Assembly: GCA_019752335.1 (NCBI GenBank)
Contig: JAIEMJ010000007.1
Location: 62,001 to 126,000 of the forward strand
DNA length: 64,000 nucleotides
Direction: 5' to 3'
From: Bryobacteraceae bacterium
GTDB taxonomy: Bacteria; Acidobacteriota; Terriglobia; Bryobacterales; Bryobacteraceae
Under the pieces are notes generated by a model that was not told the origin of the DNA, did no database searches, and saw nothing but the letters and a program-made list of their open reading frames with translations. Below are positions 50,050 to 59,400 of this stretch, one piece after another. The number at the start of each line of letters is the position of its first letter. The first letter of the stretch is position 1. The translations under genes were made by a program, and so were the position numbers.

Positions 50050-51282
50050 GTGCGCCACTTACTCCCCAGTTTGTCCCCGTTCCACGCCTCCGCCGCCTTC
50101 CGGTATCTGTTTTTTGCGCAACTGATTTCGAGCTTCGGTTCCGCGCTGACCTATGTCGTCCTGCCGTTCGAAATGTACCGTCTCACCAAGTCCACCGCGT
50201 TGGTGGGCCTGCTGGGCGTGGTGGAATTTGTGCCGATGTTCCTGCTGGCTTTCGCCGGTGGCGCGCTGGCCGATCATTTCGAGCGAAAGCGCTTGATTCT
50301 GTGGGCCGAGTCCGCGATGCTGCTGGTGTGCTTGCTGCTCACCGTGAACGCCGCGCAAGCGCAGCCGGCGCTGTGGCCGCTCTGGGTGGCGGCGGCCTTG
50401 CTAGCCGGGCTGAACTCTTTGCACCGCCCGGCAATGGAGGCTTTGACGCCGCAGCTTCTCCCGGCCTCCGAGATGACGGCCGTCGCGGCCTGGCAATCCC
50501 TACGCGGCAACTTCACCCACATCATCGGCCCCGCCCTGGCCGGCTTGTTGGCGGCAACGTATGGGGCGCAAGCCGCTTTCGGAATCAACGCCCTCACCTA
50601 CTTGCTTTCCCTGCTGATGATTGCGCGCGTGACGGGTATTCCGGCGCTGACACCGCCGGAGGAAAGCCTTACTTGGGTTTCGCTCCTCGAAGGATGGCGT
50701 TATGCGCGTACCCGGCCGGACTTACTTGGTACTTACTTAATTGACTTGAACGCCATGTTCTTCGGCATGCCCAACGCCCTGTTTCCCGCCATCGCCGAAC
50801 GCTGGGGCGCCGCCACGCTTGGCATGCTCTACGCCGCGCCATCGGTAGGCGCCCTGTTCGCCGCGCTAACTTCTGGCTGGGCCAGGCGCGTACACCGGCA
50901 CGGCTTGGCGATTACCTTAGCGGCGACGCTGTGGGGCGTGGGAATTATCGGCTTTGGACTGGCGGCGCAATTGTGGGTCGCCTTGAGTTTCCTGGCCGTC
51001 GCCGGTGCGGCGGACATGATTAGCGGCGTATTCCGCATGACTATCTGGAACCAAACGATTCCGGCCCACTTACGTGGCCGCATGGCCGGCATCGAAATGG
51101 TGAGCTACTTAAGCGGCCCCTATTTGGGCAACGCCGAAGCGGGCTTCGCCGCCAAGTTATTCGGCTTGCAGGTCTCGGTAGTGAGTGGCGGAGTGCTCTG
51201 CGTGCTAGGCTCCGGCTTACTCGCTCTCCTGCTGCCGAAGTTTATCCGTTACGATAGCCGTCTACTTCGTCACCACCGGTAG
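50050..51282 (+). CDS. MFS transporter (EntS-like)
   Basis: A 410-residue major-facilitator protein with about 11-12 hydrophobic helices. The loop 2-3 motif is seen as GGALADHFERKRLILWAE, and SLRGNFTHIIGPALAGLLAA and HLRGRMAGIEMVSYLSGPYL are typical of the EntS/MFS_3 group. It probably exports a small molecule by proton antiport. The start is GTG 50050 (VRHLLPSLSP), 10 nt after TATAAT; there is no Shine-Dalgarno. The 3' end overlaps the convergent rhodanese gene by 21 nt. Confidence 0.9.
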   Translation: MRHLLPSLSPFHASAAFRYLFFAQLISSFGSALTYVVLPFEMYRLTKSTALVGLLGVVEFVPMFLLAFAGGALADHFERKRLILWAESAMLLVCLLLTVNAAQAQPALWPLWVAAALLAGLNSLHRPAMEALTPQLLPASEMTAVAAWQSLRGNFTHIIGPALAGLLAATYGAQAAFGINALTYLLSLLMIARVTGIPALTPPEESLTWVSLLEGWRYARTRPDLLGTYLIDLNAMFFGMPNALFPAIAERWGAATLGMLYAAPSVGALFAALTSGWARRVHRHGLAITLAATLWGVGIIGFGLAAQLWVALSFLAVAGAADMISGVFRMTIWNQTIPAHLRGRMAGIEMVSYLSGPYLGNAEAGFAAKLFGLQVSVVSGGVLCVLGSGLLALLLPKFIRYDSRLLRHHR

Positions 51283-52116
51283 CTCTGGCCGCGCGCTCCA
51301 ATCCTGGAAGGAACCATCGTAGAGTTTCACCTTCTTACCGCTCAGATGAGCGGCAAAGAACAATACCGTCGCCTGCTGGCCGATGTGGCAGTAAGTGATG
51401 ATCGTGCTGCCGTTGCCCATCTGTTCGGCGAGTTGCTTGCGGGGAATAAATTCCTTGGTCTCGGTGAGCAACGTGGGATATGGTACATTCCAGGCGCCAG
51501 GAATGTGGCCGCCCCGAGGCATCTGGCCCGCGTTCTCGCCCGTGTAGAACTCCGGCAGACGCGCATCCAGCAACACGACGCCGGGATCCGTACGATGCGC
51601 ATTCAGCCAGTCGGCGTCGACAATCAACTCTGGCCGCCGCACCAGCTTCACGGTGGTAGAAGCCGCAAATTCCGAGGGAGCTTTGGTGACTTCGAGGCCC
51701 TTCGCCTTCCAGGCGGCCAAGCCGCCATCGAGCAACTTGGCGGGCAGGCTGAGAAACTCGAAGGTAAACCAGACCCGCGTGGCGCTCTGCACGGACTCAG
51801 TCGCGGCGTAGATCACGGTCTTTGAAGCATTGGTGATGCCCAGCTTCAGCAGCGCCGCCTCCAGTTTCTCCGTGGGCGGCATCTCCAGGCGCAGATTCCG
51901 GTCGCCGGTGACGGAGATGTCGGCCAGCGTCACCAGGCGGGCGCCCGGCAAATGGCCCTCGTCGTAGTCCTTCTGGCTGCCGACGTGGAGCAGGACCAGG
52001 TTCGGGTCCTGCAGTTGCGTGGCAAGCGCGTCCACGGAGAGCAGCGCGTCCTGGGCGAACGCGCCGGTAGCAAGAGCAACGGAGGAGAGAGCGAGCACGG
52101 CGAAAAAAGTGCGCAT
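51262..52116 (-). CDS. Exported two-domain rhodanese (thiosulfate/3-mercaptopyruvate sulfurtransferase)
   Basis: A 284-residue protein. The signal peptide (RTFFAVLALSSVALATGAFA) is followed by two rhodanese domains. The first is inactive-like (VLLHVGSQKDYDEGHLPGAR). The second has the catalytic loop ITYCHIGQQATVLFF with the sulfur-accepting Cys. Between them VWFTFEFLSLPAKLLDGGLAAW is conserved. It transfers sulfur to cyanide or thiols in the periplasm. ATG 52116 is chosen from the signal peptide and GAGG 3 nt upstream; the frame stays open further upstream but is not signal-like. Confidence 0.92.
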   Translation of the reverse strand: MRTFFAVLALSSVALATGAFAQDALLSVDALATQLQDPNLVLLHVGSQKDYDEGHLPGARLVTLADISVTGDRNLRLEMPPTEKLEAALLKLGITNASKTVIYAATESVQSATRVWFTFEFLSLPAKLLDGGLAAWKAKGLEVTKAPSEFAASTTVKLVRRPELIVDADWLNAHRTDPGVVLLDARLPEFYTGENAGQMPRGGHIPGAWNVPYPTLLTETKEFIPRKQLAEQMGNGSTIITYCHIGQQATVLFFAAHLSGKKVKLYDGSFQDWSARPELPVVTK

Positions 52117-52177
52117 AACCTCATTGTGCCAAATGCCGAACGTGTAGAATAAACGCCGGGAGGCTTTCCGCCACAAC

Positions 52178-52819
52178 ATGAAACATTCCGCTCTCGCCCT
52201 GGTTTTCGCCCTCACTCTCTCCGCGCAGGACCGCAGCGTGCCGATCGACAACGACCAAGTGAAAGTGCTGAAAGTGACGCAGGCGCCGCACATCAAAACC
52301 AAGCTGCACAAGCACGACATGAACCGCGTGATGATCTACCTGCAGGCCGGCAAACAGACCATCGCCTATCAGGGCGCCAACACCGCGCACCTGAATTGGA
52401 AGGCCGGCGAAGCGCTTTGGAGCCCTAAGTCCGGCATGCACATTGCCGAGATCACTTCGGACAATCCGGTCACCATCGTGGAACTCGAGCTCAAGAACGC
52501 CGGCCGCAAAGTCACCATGCCGGCCAAGGATCCGCTCAAAGTGGCGCCGGCGCAGTACAAGCTCGAAATGGAGAATGACCAGGTGCGCGTGCTACGTTCG
52601 CGCGTGGGTCCCAAGGGCTCGATTCCGCAGCACGAACACGGCTTGAACCGGGTCGTCGTGTTTCTCACCGATCAGGACTTCAAGATCACCAAGGCCGACG
52701 GCACCGTGGATATGCTGAAGCATAAAGCCGGCGACGTTACCTGGAGCGGACCCGTGACGCATAAGGAAGAGAACCTCAGCGACAAGCCCTTCGAAATCCT
52801 GATCGTCGAGATCAAATAG
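52178..52819 (+). CDS. Exported double-cupin protein
   Basis: A 213-residue protein. The signal peptide (KHSALALVFALTLSAQ) is followed by two related cupin halves. The first has NDQVKVLKVTQAPHIKTKLHKHDMNRVMIYL. The second repeats it as NDQVRVLRSRVGPKGSIPQHEHGLNRVVVFL. The shared H-x-H-x3-R pattern gives a potential metal site in each. It may bind a metal or small ligand in the periplasm. The promoter has TAGAAT at 52145-52150 and GGGAGG about 16 nt before the start. It is divergent from the rhodanese gene and convergent with tex. Confidence 0.85.
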   Translation: MKHSALALVFALTLSAQDRSVPIDNDQVKVLKVTQAPHIKTKLHKHDMNRVMIYLQAGKQTIAYQGANTAHLNWKAGEALWSPKSGMHIAEITSDNPVTIVELELKNAGRKVTMPAKDPLKVAPAQYKLEMENDQVRVLRSRVGPKGSIPQHEHGLNRVVVFLTDQDFKITKADGTVDMLKHKAGDVTWSGPVTHKEENLSDKPFEILIVEIK

Positions 52820-52823
52820 TCGC

Positions 52824-55076
52824 TTACCGCGATTTCCACTTCGATTGCAGCGCCGCCAGCTTGTCGTTCATATTCGGCGCCGGCTTGGCCGCCGGTGGGC
52901 GGGGCGCGTTCGGCCGCTGTGGCGCGGGCCCCATCAGGGCCTTCATCGAAAGCGCGATGCGTTTCGCCTTCGGGTCCGCGCTCAGCACCTGTACCTTCAC
53001 GATCTGCCCCACCTTTACGGCTTCGGACGGATCCTGAATGTAGCGATTCGACAGTTCGCTGATATGCACCAAGCCATCCTGATGCACGCCGATATCGACA
53101 AAGGCGCCGAACTTCGTCACGTTGGTGACGACGCCTTCGAGTTGCATGCCACTCGACAAGTCAGAGATCGCGCGCACGTCGTCGCGGAAGGACGGCGCGA
53201 CGAACTTATCCCGCGGATCGCGGCCCGGCTTTTTTAGCTCTTCGAGAATGTCGTTCAAGGTAAATGTACCGGCCTGGAGTCCGGTCTTGTTTACTTTTTC
53301 CAGCAAACCTGGCTCGGCAATCAACTCCGGAATACTCTTCCCCAGCGACTGCGCGATCTGCTCTACCAGCGGATAGCTCTCCGGATGCACGGCGGTAATG
53401 TCGAGCGGATTCTCGCCGTGCCGGATGCGTAGGAACCCGGCGGCCTGTTCAAACGTTTTGGGGCCGACGCCGGGCACGGCCATCAGTTGTACGCGCGACT
53501 GAAACGCGCCATGCTGATTGCGGAATTCCACAATCTTGATCGCCGTGCGCTCGTTGATTCCTGCCACGTAACGCAGCAAAGCCCACGAGGCTGTATTCAA
53601 ATCCACGCCGACGCGGTTCACGCAGCTCTCAATCACCGTTTCGAGCGACTGCTGTAACTGCCGCTGATCCACGTCGTGCTGATACTGGCCCACGCCGATC
53701 GATTTGGGGTCGATCTTCACCAACTCGGCCAAGGGATCCTGCAAGCGGCGGCCAATGGAAATCGCGCCGCGCACCGTCAGGTCAAGGTCGGGGAACTCCT
53801 GGCGCGCGATGTCGGAAGCCGAATAAATCGAAGCGCCCGATTCGTTCACCATCACCGTGAAAATGCCGCTCAGGTTCTCGCGCTGGAAAAAGTCCTTTAC
53901 GAAGCTATCCGTCTCGCGCGACGCCGTGCCGTTGCCGATGGCAATCGCCTTTACCTTGTGCTTTTCGATCAGATTCTTTAGGATGCGCGACGCGCCAATC
54001 ACGTCATTCTTGGGCTCATGCGGATAGATGACGGAATGCTCGAGAATCTTGCCGGTTTCGTCGATCACGGCCAACTTGCAGCCGGTGCGAATGCCGGGGT
54101 CCAGCGCGAGGACGGTGAGTTCGCCGGCCGGGGGCGCGAGGAGTAAGTTCTGCAGGTTATCGCGAAAGACGCGGATTGCCTCGGCGTCTGAACGCTGCTT
54201 CAGCTCCATACGAATATCTGTCTGAATCGAGTTATTCAATAGCCGCTTCCAGCAATCATCGACACTGAGCTGTAAGTGCGGCACCCAATCGCCCGGCGTG
54301 CGAATCACCTGCGACTTCAAATAAGCCAAAGGCCGCTCGGCCTCCAGCTCAATCAGGAAATAGAGTACGTTTTCGTTCTCGCCGCGGCGAATGGCCAGCA
54401 TGCGATGCGACGGGATGGACTTCGCGGGCTCGCGATAGTCGTAATACATCTTGAACTTCTCTTCCGGATCCGGCGCATCGGTGACACGGCGGCTGGTGAT
54501 CACGCCTTCATCCAGCATCATCTGGCGCAACGTCTTGCGATAATCCGCCTGCTCACTAATTAACTCGGCAACAATGTGCCGCGCCCCTTCCAGGGCCTCA
54601 TCCACCGTCGCGACGCCCTTTTCGGCATCGATAAACATCGCGGCGAAGTCACTCAGCGGCACCCCCGTGGCTTCCTGGTTCCATAAGTACAGGCCCAACG
54701 GCTCCAGGCCCTTCTCCTTGGCGATAGTAGCCTTGGTGCGCCGTTTCGGCTTGTAGGGCAGATAGAGGTCTTCCAGTTCGCTCAGGTCCAACGTGGCTTC
54801 GATGCGGGCCTTAAGCTCGGGAGTCAGCTTGCCCTGCTCTTCAATGGATGCGAGCACGGTGGCCTTGCGGTCCACCAAGGCGCGGAAGTAAGCGAGATTC
54901 TCTTCAATGGCGCGGATCTGCACCTCGTCCAGATTGCCGGTAGCCTCCTTGCGATAGCGAGCGATAAACGGGACGGTGCCGCCCTCATCGAGTAACTCAA
55001 TCGTCGCCATCAGGCTTTTGATGGAGACGTTCAATAACTGGGAAATGTGAAGAAGAATTTCGGGAGTAAGTTGCAT
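52824..55076 (-). CDS. tex: RNA-binding transcription accessory protein Tex
   Basis: A 750-residue protein with the full Tex order. The N-terminal helical Tex domain has VPFIARYRKEATGNLDEVQI, with LEDLYLPYKPKRRTKATIA after it. A YqgF/RNase H-like domain (about 320-450) has LALDPGIRTGCKLAVID. Helix-hairpin-helix repeats follow (about 490-620; GVDLNTASWALLRYVAGINE, LMAVPGVGPKTFEQAAGFLR). A C-terminal S1 domain (about 645-715) has GMQLEGVVTNVTKFGAFVDI. It is a cytoplasmic nucleic-acid-binding protein associated with RNA polymerase and ribosome rescue pathways. Length and motifs are normal. Confidence 0.96.
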   Translation of the reverse strand: MQLTPEILLHISQLLNVSIKSLMATIELLDEGGTVPFIARYRKEATGNLDEVQIRAIEENLAYFRALVDRKATVLASIEEQGKLTPELKARIEATLDLSELEDLYLPYKPKRRTKATIAKEKGLEPLGLYLWNQEATGVPLSDFAAMFIDAEKGVATVDEALEGARHIVAELISEQADYRKTLRQMMLDEGVITSRRVTDAPDPEEKFKMYYDYREPAKSIPSHRMLAIRRGENENVLYFLIELEAERPLAYLKSQVIRTPGDWVPHLQLSVDDCWKRLLNNSIQTDIRMELKQRSDAEAIRVFRDNLQNLLLAPPAGELTVLALDPGIRTGCKLAVIDETGKILEHSVIYPHEPKNDVIGASRILKNLIEKHKVKAIAIGNGTASRETDSFVKDFFQRENLSGIFTVMVNESGASIYSASDIARQEFPDLDLTVRGAISIGRRLQDPLAELVKIDPKSIGVGQYQHDVDQRQLQQSLETVIESCVNRVGVDLNTASWALLRYVAGINERTAIKIVEFRNQHGAFQSRVQLMAVPGVGPKTFEQAAGFLRIRHGENPLDITAVHPESYPLVEQIAQSLGKSIPELIAEPGLLEKVNKTGLQAGTFTLNDILEELKKPGRDPRDKFVAPSFRDDVRAISDLSSGMQLEGVVTNVTKFGAFVDIGVHQDGLVHISELSNRYIQDPSEAVKVGQIVKVQVLSADPKAKRIALSMKALMGPAPQRPNAPRPPAAKPAPNMNDKLAALQSKWKSR

Positions 55077-55089
55077 GAAGAAAAAACGA

Positions 55090-56346
55090 TTACCAAACGT
55101 GGAGCGCGAGTATTTGCGGTGGGCTCGCGCTGGAGCCGATTACCTTGGTGGCGATCACCATTTGCAGGTTCTTGGCTTCCCAGCCCGCGGGCGCCTTGGC
55201 GAGCGCCTCATTCATTAGGGTGGGGGATAAGACGAATTCGCCGCCCGCTTGTGTGGCCAAGTGCGTAATGCCGCCGATGCTGATCACCGGATGGCCGCTG
55301 GTACGGTCAAAAATACGATTCAAAATGGCGTAGTCCGCGTACTCGCTGGCGGAGGGACGATCCACCGGAGTGCCCTTCCATTCCCGGCGCTCGGGATGTT
55401 CGCGATCCAGCAGATAACGATGACCATCGGGCAGGAGGTCCTGATAGAAGCGCAGATTCTTGTTCATCCGCAGCGTCCAATCGTTGCTGAAGGCGCCGAA
55501 GAGAATCGTCGCACCCTCGCGTAAGTCGGTCAGCCGCGTCGCGGAACTGCCGCGGATGCGATACTCCCGCCGGCGATGATCCAGAAAGATGGCCATGTTG
55601 GAGATGCTCACCGCGTCTCCGATCGGGACGTAGCGTTCCCACGCCGGAATCAGGTCCTGGGCGGTGACGGTTTGGCTGTCGGGAATCGTCCGTGCCGGTT
55701 GGCCGGTCTGGTCCTGGTCGAGCGCGGCTTCCACGCGTAGCGCCAATTCTTTGCGCAGGGAGTAAACGCGACTTTGTCCAACCGACAGCAGAATAGGCCC
55801 TGGCGTCGTTAGGGTCGGCGCCCAGAAGCGCTCAAACGGACTTGGTGGGCCAATCCACCCGGCGCGCCACGCCAACAGCGTCAGCGTTCCAAACAAAGCC
55901 AATCCCCACCACCAACGCCGGCTCGGGCGGGTAGATGGCCCAGCCAACGGCACGTCCGGCACGGGAACTGGGGTCTGCGCGGGCGAGCTTGGCTGAAACT
56001 CCGGCACATACGACCCAGCCACCAGTTCGATGCGCAGTTCCGAAGCGTGCCCCGGTTCCAGGTAATACTGCGCCAGCCGCTTGCGGACTTCGCCCGCCGT
56101 CACGCGCACTACGGGGTCGTCATTCGAGTCGTAACCCGCGCTCCGGCCAAAGGCCTCCACGCCGATCACCTTCTCGCGAAGATTGTCCGCCGCGCCGGCG
56201 AGGCGCTGATTCACGACATATTCGAGAAAGACGACACAACGACGGCTGCCCTTAAAGACGTCGCTTGACAAAATACGCCGCAACTGCCGCTGGACGTCCT
56301 CCGGCGGCATGGCCAATTCCGTCAACTCATCTAACCTCGACTTCAC
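55090..56346 (-). CDS. Membrane-anchored regulator-like protein (Solibacter-type)
   Basis: A 418-residue protein. The N-terminal soluble region (about 15-115) has QLRRILSSDVFKGSRRCVVF and NLREKVIGVEAFGRSAGYDS, then VVRVTAGEVRKRLAQYY. This block is frequent at the start of acidobacterial signalling proteins and looks like a winged-helix or adaptor domain. A proline-rich stretch leads to one membrane helix (about 145-165, RWWWGLALFGTLTLLAW). The C-terminal part (about 175-418) is probably periplasmic with conserved ISNMAIFLDHRRREYRIRG and YAILNRIFDRTSGHPVISIG. It is divergent from the second TonB receptor, so a regulatory link to it is plausible but unproven. Confidence 0.65.
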   Translation of the reverse strand: MKSRLDELTELAMPPEDVQRQLRRILSSDVFKGSRRCVVFLEYVVNQRLAGAADNLREKVIGVEAFGRSAGYDSNDDPVVRVTAGEVRKRLAQYYLEPGHASELRIELVAGSYVPEFQPSSPAQTPVPVPDVPLAGPSTRPSRRWWWGLALFGTLTLLAWRAGWIGPPSPFERFWAPTLTTPGPILLSVGQSRVYSLRKELALRVEAALDQDQTGQPARTIPDSQTVTAQDLIPAWERYVPIGDAVSISNMAIFLDHRRREYRIRGSSATRLTDLREGATILFGAFSNDWTLRMNKNLRFYQDLLPDGHRYLLDREHPERREWKGTPVDRPSASEYADYAILNRIFDRTSGHPVISIGGITHLATQAGGEFVLSPTLMNEALAKAPAGWEAKNLQMVIATKVIGSSASPPQILALHVW

Positions 56347-56411
56347 TCACTCCAAAGCGTATCATACGGTCCGGTAAAATGTTGAAACCACGTGAGGATA
56401 CTGTATTTCTC

Positions 56412-56440
56412 TTGGCCAATGTGACAATTGGGTGCAAAAT
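56412..56440 (+). promoter_or_regulatory. Putative promoter of the second TonB receptor
   Basis: TTGGCC (56412-56417) and CAAAAT (56435-56440) are spaced by 17 nt, giving a moderate sigma-70-type match. The start codon lies 23 nt further on with CAGG as a weak ribosome-binding sequence. The 117-nt gap also has an AT-rich TAAAAT stretch nearer the divergent gene. Confidence 0.4.
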
Positions 56441-56463
56441 GGTAGGTACACCACTCAGGTCTT

Positions 56464-59400
56464 ATGAAAAACATTACCTCGTCGTACCGCTTGCTCCCCG
56501 TTTTGCTGGCCTTGGCCGCCAGCGCCCTCGCTCAACAAACCACCGCGACCCTCACCGGCATTGTGACGGACGCGTCTGGCGCGCCCGTCGCCAACGTCCG
56601 CGTGAAGGCCACCAGCGTCCTCACCAACGCCATTCGTGAAACCACCACCAACGAAGCCGGCAGCTACAGTCTGCCGTTCCTCGCCGCCGGTGACTATAAT
56701 GTCGACACCACCAAGGAGGGCTTCGCCTCCGGTAAAGTAGCCGGCCTTTCGCTCCAGGTGGGTGTTACGGCTCGCGTCGACATTCAGATTAAGGTTGGCA
56801 ACGTGGCCGAGTCGATTAACGTGGAGGCTAGTTCCGCCGTCCTGCAGACGGAGAACGCCACTGTCGGTTCGGTGATCGACGCGCAGAAGATCGTGGACCT
56901 GCCGCTCAACGGGCGCAACTTCATTCAATTGGCGCAACTGATTCCCGGCGCCCAGGCCGGTACGCCCGGTTCCATCACCGTCCGCCGCGGCCGCGGCTCC
57001 ATTGGCCAGGCCGATAGCTCCTTCGGCAGCACCGGCTTTTCGGCCAACGGCTCGCGCGACACCGCGAATCGCTTCTTCCTCGACGGCATCGAAGTGATGG
57101 ACTACGACGCGATGACTTACTCCTTCTCGCCCTCGGTGGACTCGCTCGCTGAGTTCAAGGTGGAAACGTCGAACTACTCCGCGGAGTCCGGCGGCGCCCC
57201 CGGTGGCCACGTCAACATGCTCACCAAGCGCGGCGGCAACGTCTATCACGGTACCCTCTGGGAGTTCAACCGCAACGACGCCTTTACCCAAACCTACGAC
57301 GCCATCGCCAAACGCTCCTTGACGAATCCGCGTCTGAATCGCAATCAGTTCGGCGCGAACATCGGCGGCGCGGTGCGCATTCCGAAGGTGTACAACGGCA
57401 TCGACAAGACGTTCTTCTTTTTCAATTGGGAGCGCGGCCGTAACGCGCAAGGGGCCGTCCCCGGCTTCCGCACCGTTCCCACGGCAGACTTCCGCAATGG
57501 CGACTTCAGCAAGTTAGTGAACGCCCGAACCGGCGCGCCGATCGTTTTGCTGGACCCGCAGCGCGTGCCGATCGCGAATAACATCATTCCGCGCAGCGCG
57601 CTGAGTCCGCAGGCGCTGGCCTTCCTCAACTTCACGCCGCTGCCAAATTTCGCCGGCCCGAATCCTCTCGTCAATAACTTCCTCAATAACCCGGCCTCGG
57701 CCATTTCGAAGCAAGATAACTACAACGCCCGCATTGACCATCAGCTCTCTTCGAAGGACGCCATCTTCGGCCGCTTCGTCTTTAACGACACCTTTGAGGC
57801 CGGCGTACCTTACTGGGGCAACGATCAACGTGACAACCTGGGCCGTACCAAGAATCTGTCTCTCGGTTACACGCGCACCGTCTCCGCCTCCATCGTGAAC
57901 GAACTGCGCGGCGGCTATCATAACTTCTACGAGAACGAGACCTTCGGGACCACCGGCCGCGCCGATTTTGACGTCGCCAATAAGATGGGCTTGCCGTTGG
58001 TTTCGAAGGACCCCAAGTTCTTCGGCCCGCCCATCGTCAATGTTACGGGTAATGAGGGTGGCTTCAGCTTTTTCGGCTTGCAACGCACCATCGGACCGCG
58101 TGAACGTTCGAACGGCATCCTGCAGTTCGTAGACAACCTTTCCTGGCAGCGCGGTAAGCACTTTGTCAAAGTGGGCGCCGACATCGCCCGCCGCACCGTC
58201 ACCTTCAATCAGGCTCGCGATCCGCGAGGCAACTTCTCCTTCGATGGCACGTACACGGGCAGCGCCTTCGCTGACTTTATGCTCGGTTATGTGCGTTCGG
58301 CCAGCTTGAATCCGGCCGTGACGGTAACCGACCTGAGTAACTACTGGCAGGCATATTACTTCAATGACGATTGGAAGGTCTCCTCGCGCCTGACGATTAA
58401 CTTTGGTGCACGCTATGACTATTTCGGCAAGATGGTACAGAGCGATGATAAGTTCGTGAACATCGAGCAGAACGGCTTGCAACCGGCAGGCTTCGCCGGC
58501 CCGAAGGACTCCCGCTACGGCCGCGGCCTCTTGCAGCCGGATCGTAATAACTTCAGCCCGCGTTTCGGTTTCGCCTACCAGCCGGCCTTCGTGAAGGACG
58601 CGGTAGTCCGCGGCGGTTATGGCATTTACTACACGCCGCAGATTTCGAACGCCATCTTCGCGATGGCCGAAGGCGCGCAAGCCACGGCCGGCGCCAACGT
58701 CATCGGTAACATCGCCGGCGCGCCGAACCTCTTCTTCAGTAACCCCTTCGCTGGCGCCGCCACCACGGGCGTCTTCAATTTCGCCGTCTCGAATGACCAG
58801 AATATGCGCGACTCCTACATTCAGCAATGGAACCTGAATATCCAGAAGAAACTCTGGGGCGGCTTCGTCGTTGATGCTGGTTATGTCGGCAGCAAGGGCA
58901 CCCGGCTGGTGGCCACCTTGGGCGACATCAACCGTCCGGTAGCTGTCCTCGATCCTCGCGTACCGGGCACGCCTTCGCTCAACTCACGCCGGCCCAATCA
59001 GCTCTTCCAGCGTCCGGTGACGGGTGACAAGGCCATCGGCAACTCTATTTATCATTCGCTCCAAATGAAGCTGGAGCGCCGCATGGCCACCGGTGTCACG
59101 GTGCTCTCCGCCTTTACCTGGGCTAAGGCCTTCACGGGTCCCACGGATATCGGCGGCCAGGTAGGCGGCGGTAACTACATCGGTAGCGTGCAGGACCTCT
59201 ACAACCTTCAAGGTGAACGCACCATCGCCGGCTTCGACCAGAAGCTGCGCTCGGTAAATACCGTGCTCTACGAGCTGCCTTTCATGAAGCGCTCTCGTGG
59301 ACCGCTGGCTTACGTCGTGAAGGGCTGGCAGGTCTCCACCATCATCACCGCGCAGACCGGCTTTGGCGCGCCGATCTCCTACGGCATCGACACGACGGGT

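Noticed and set aside
57514-58827. 437-codon open frame antisense to the second TonB receptor
   Set aside because: Valine/glycine/arginine-biased shadow without recognisable domain; the receptor on the plus strand is complete.
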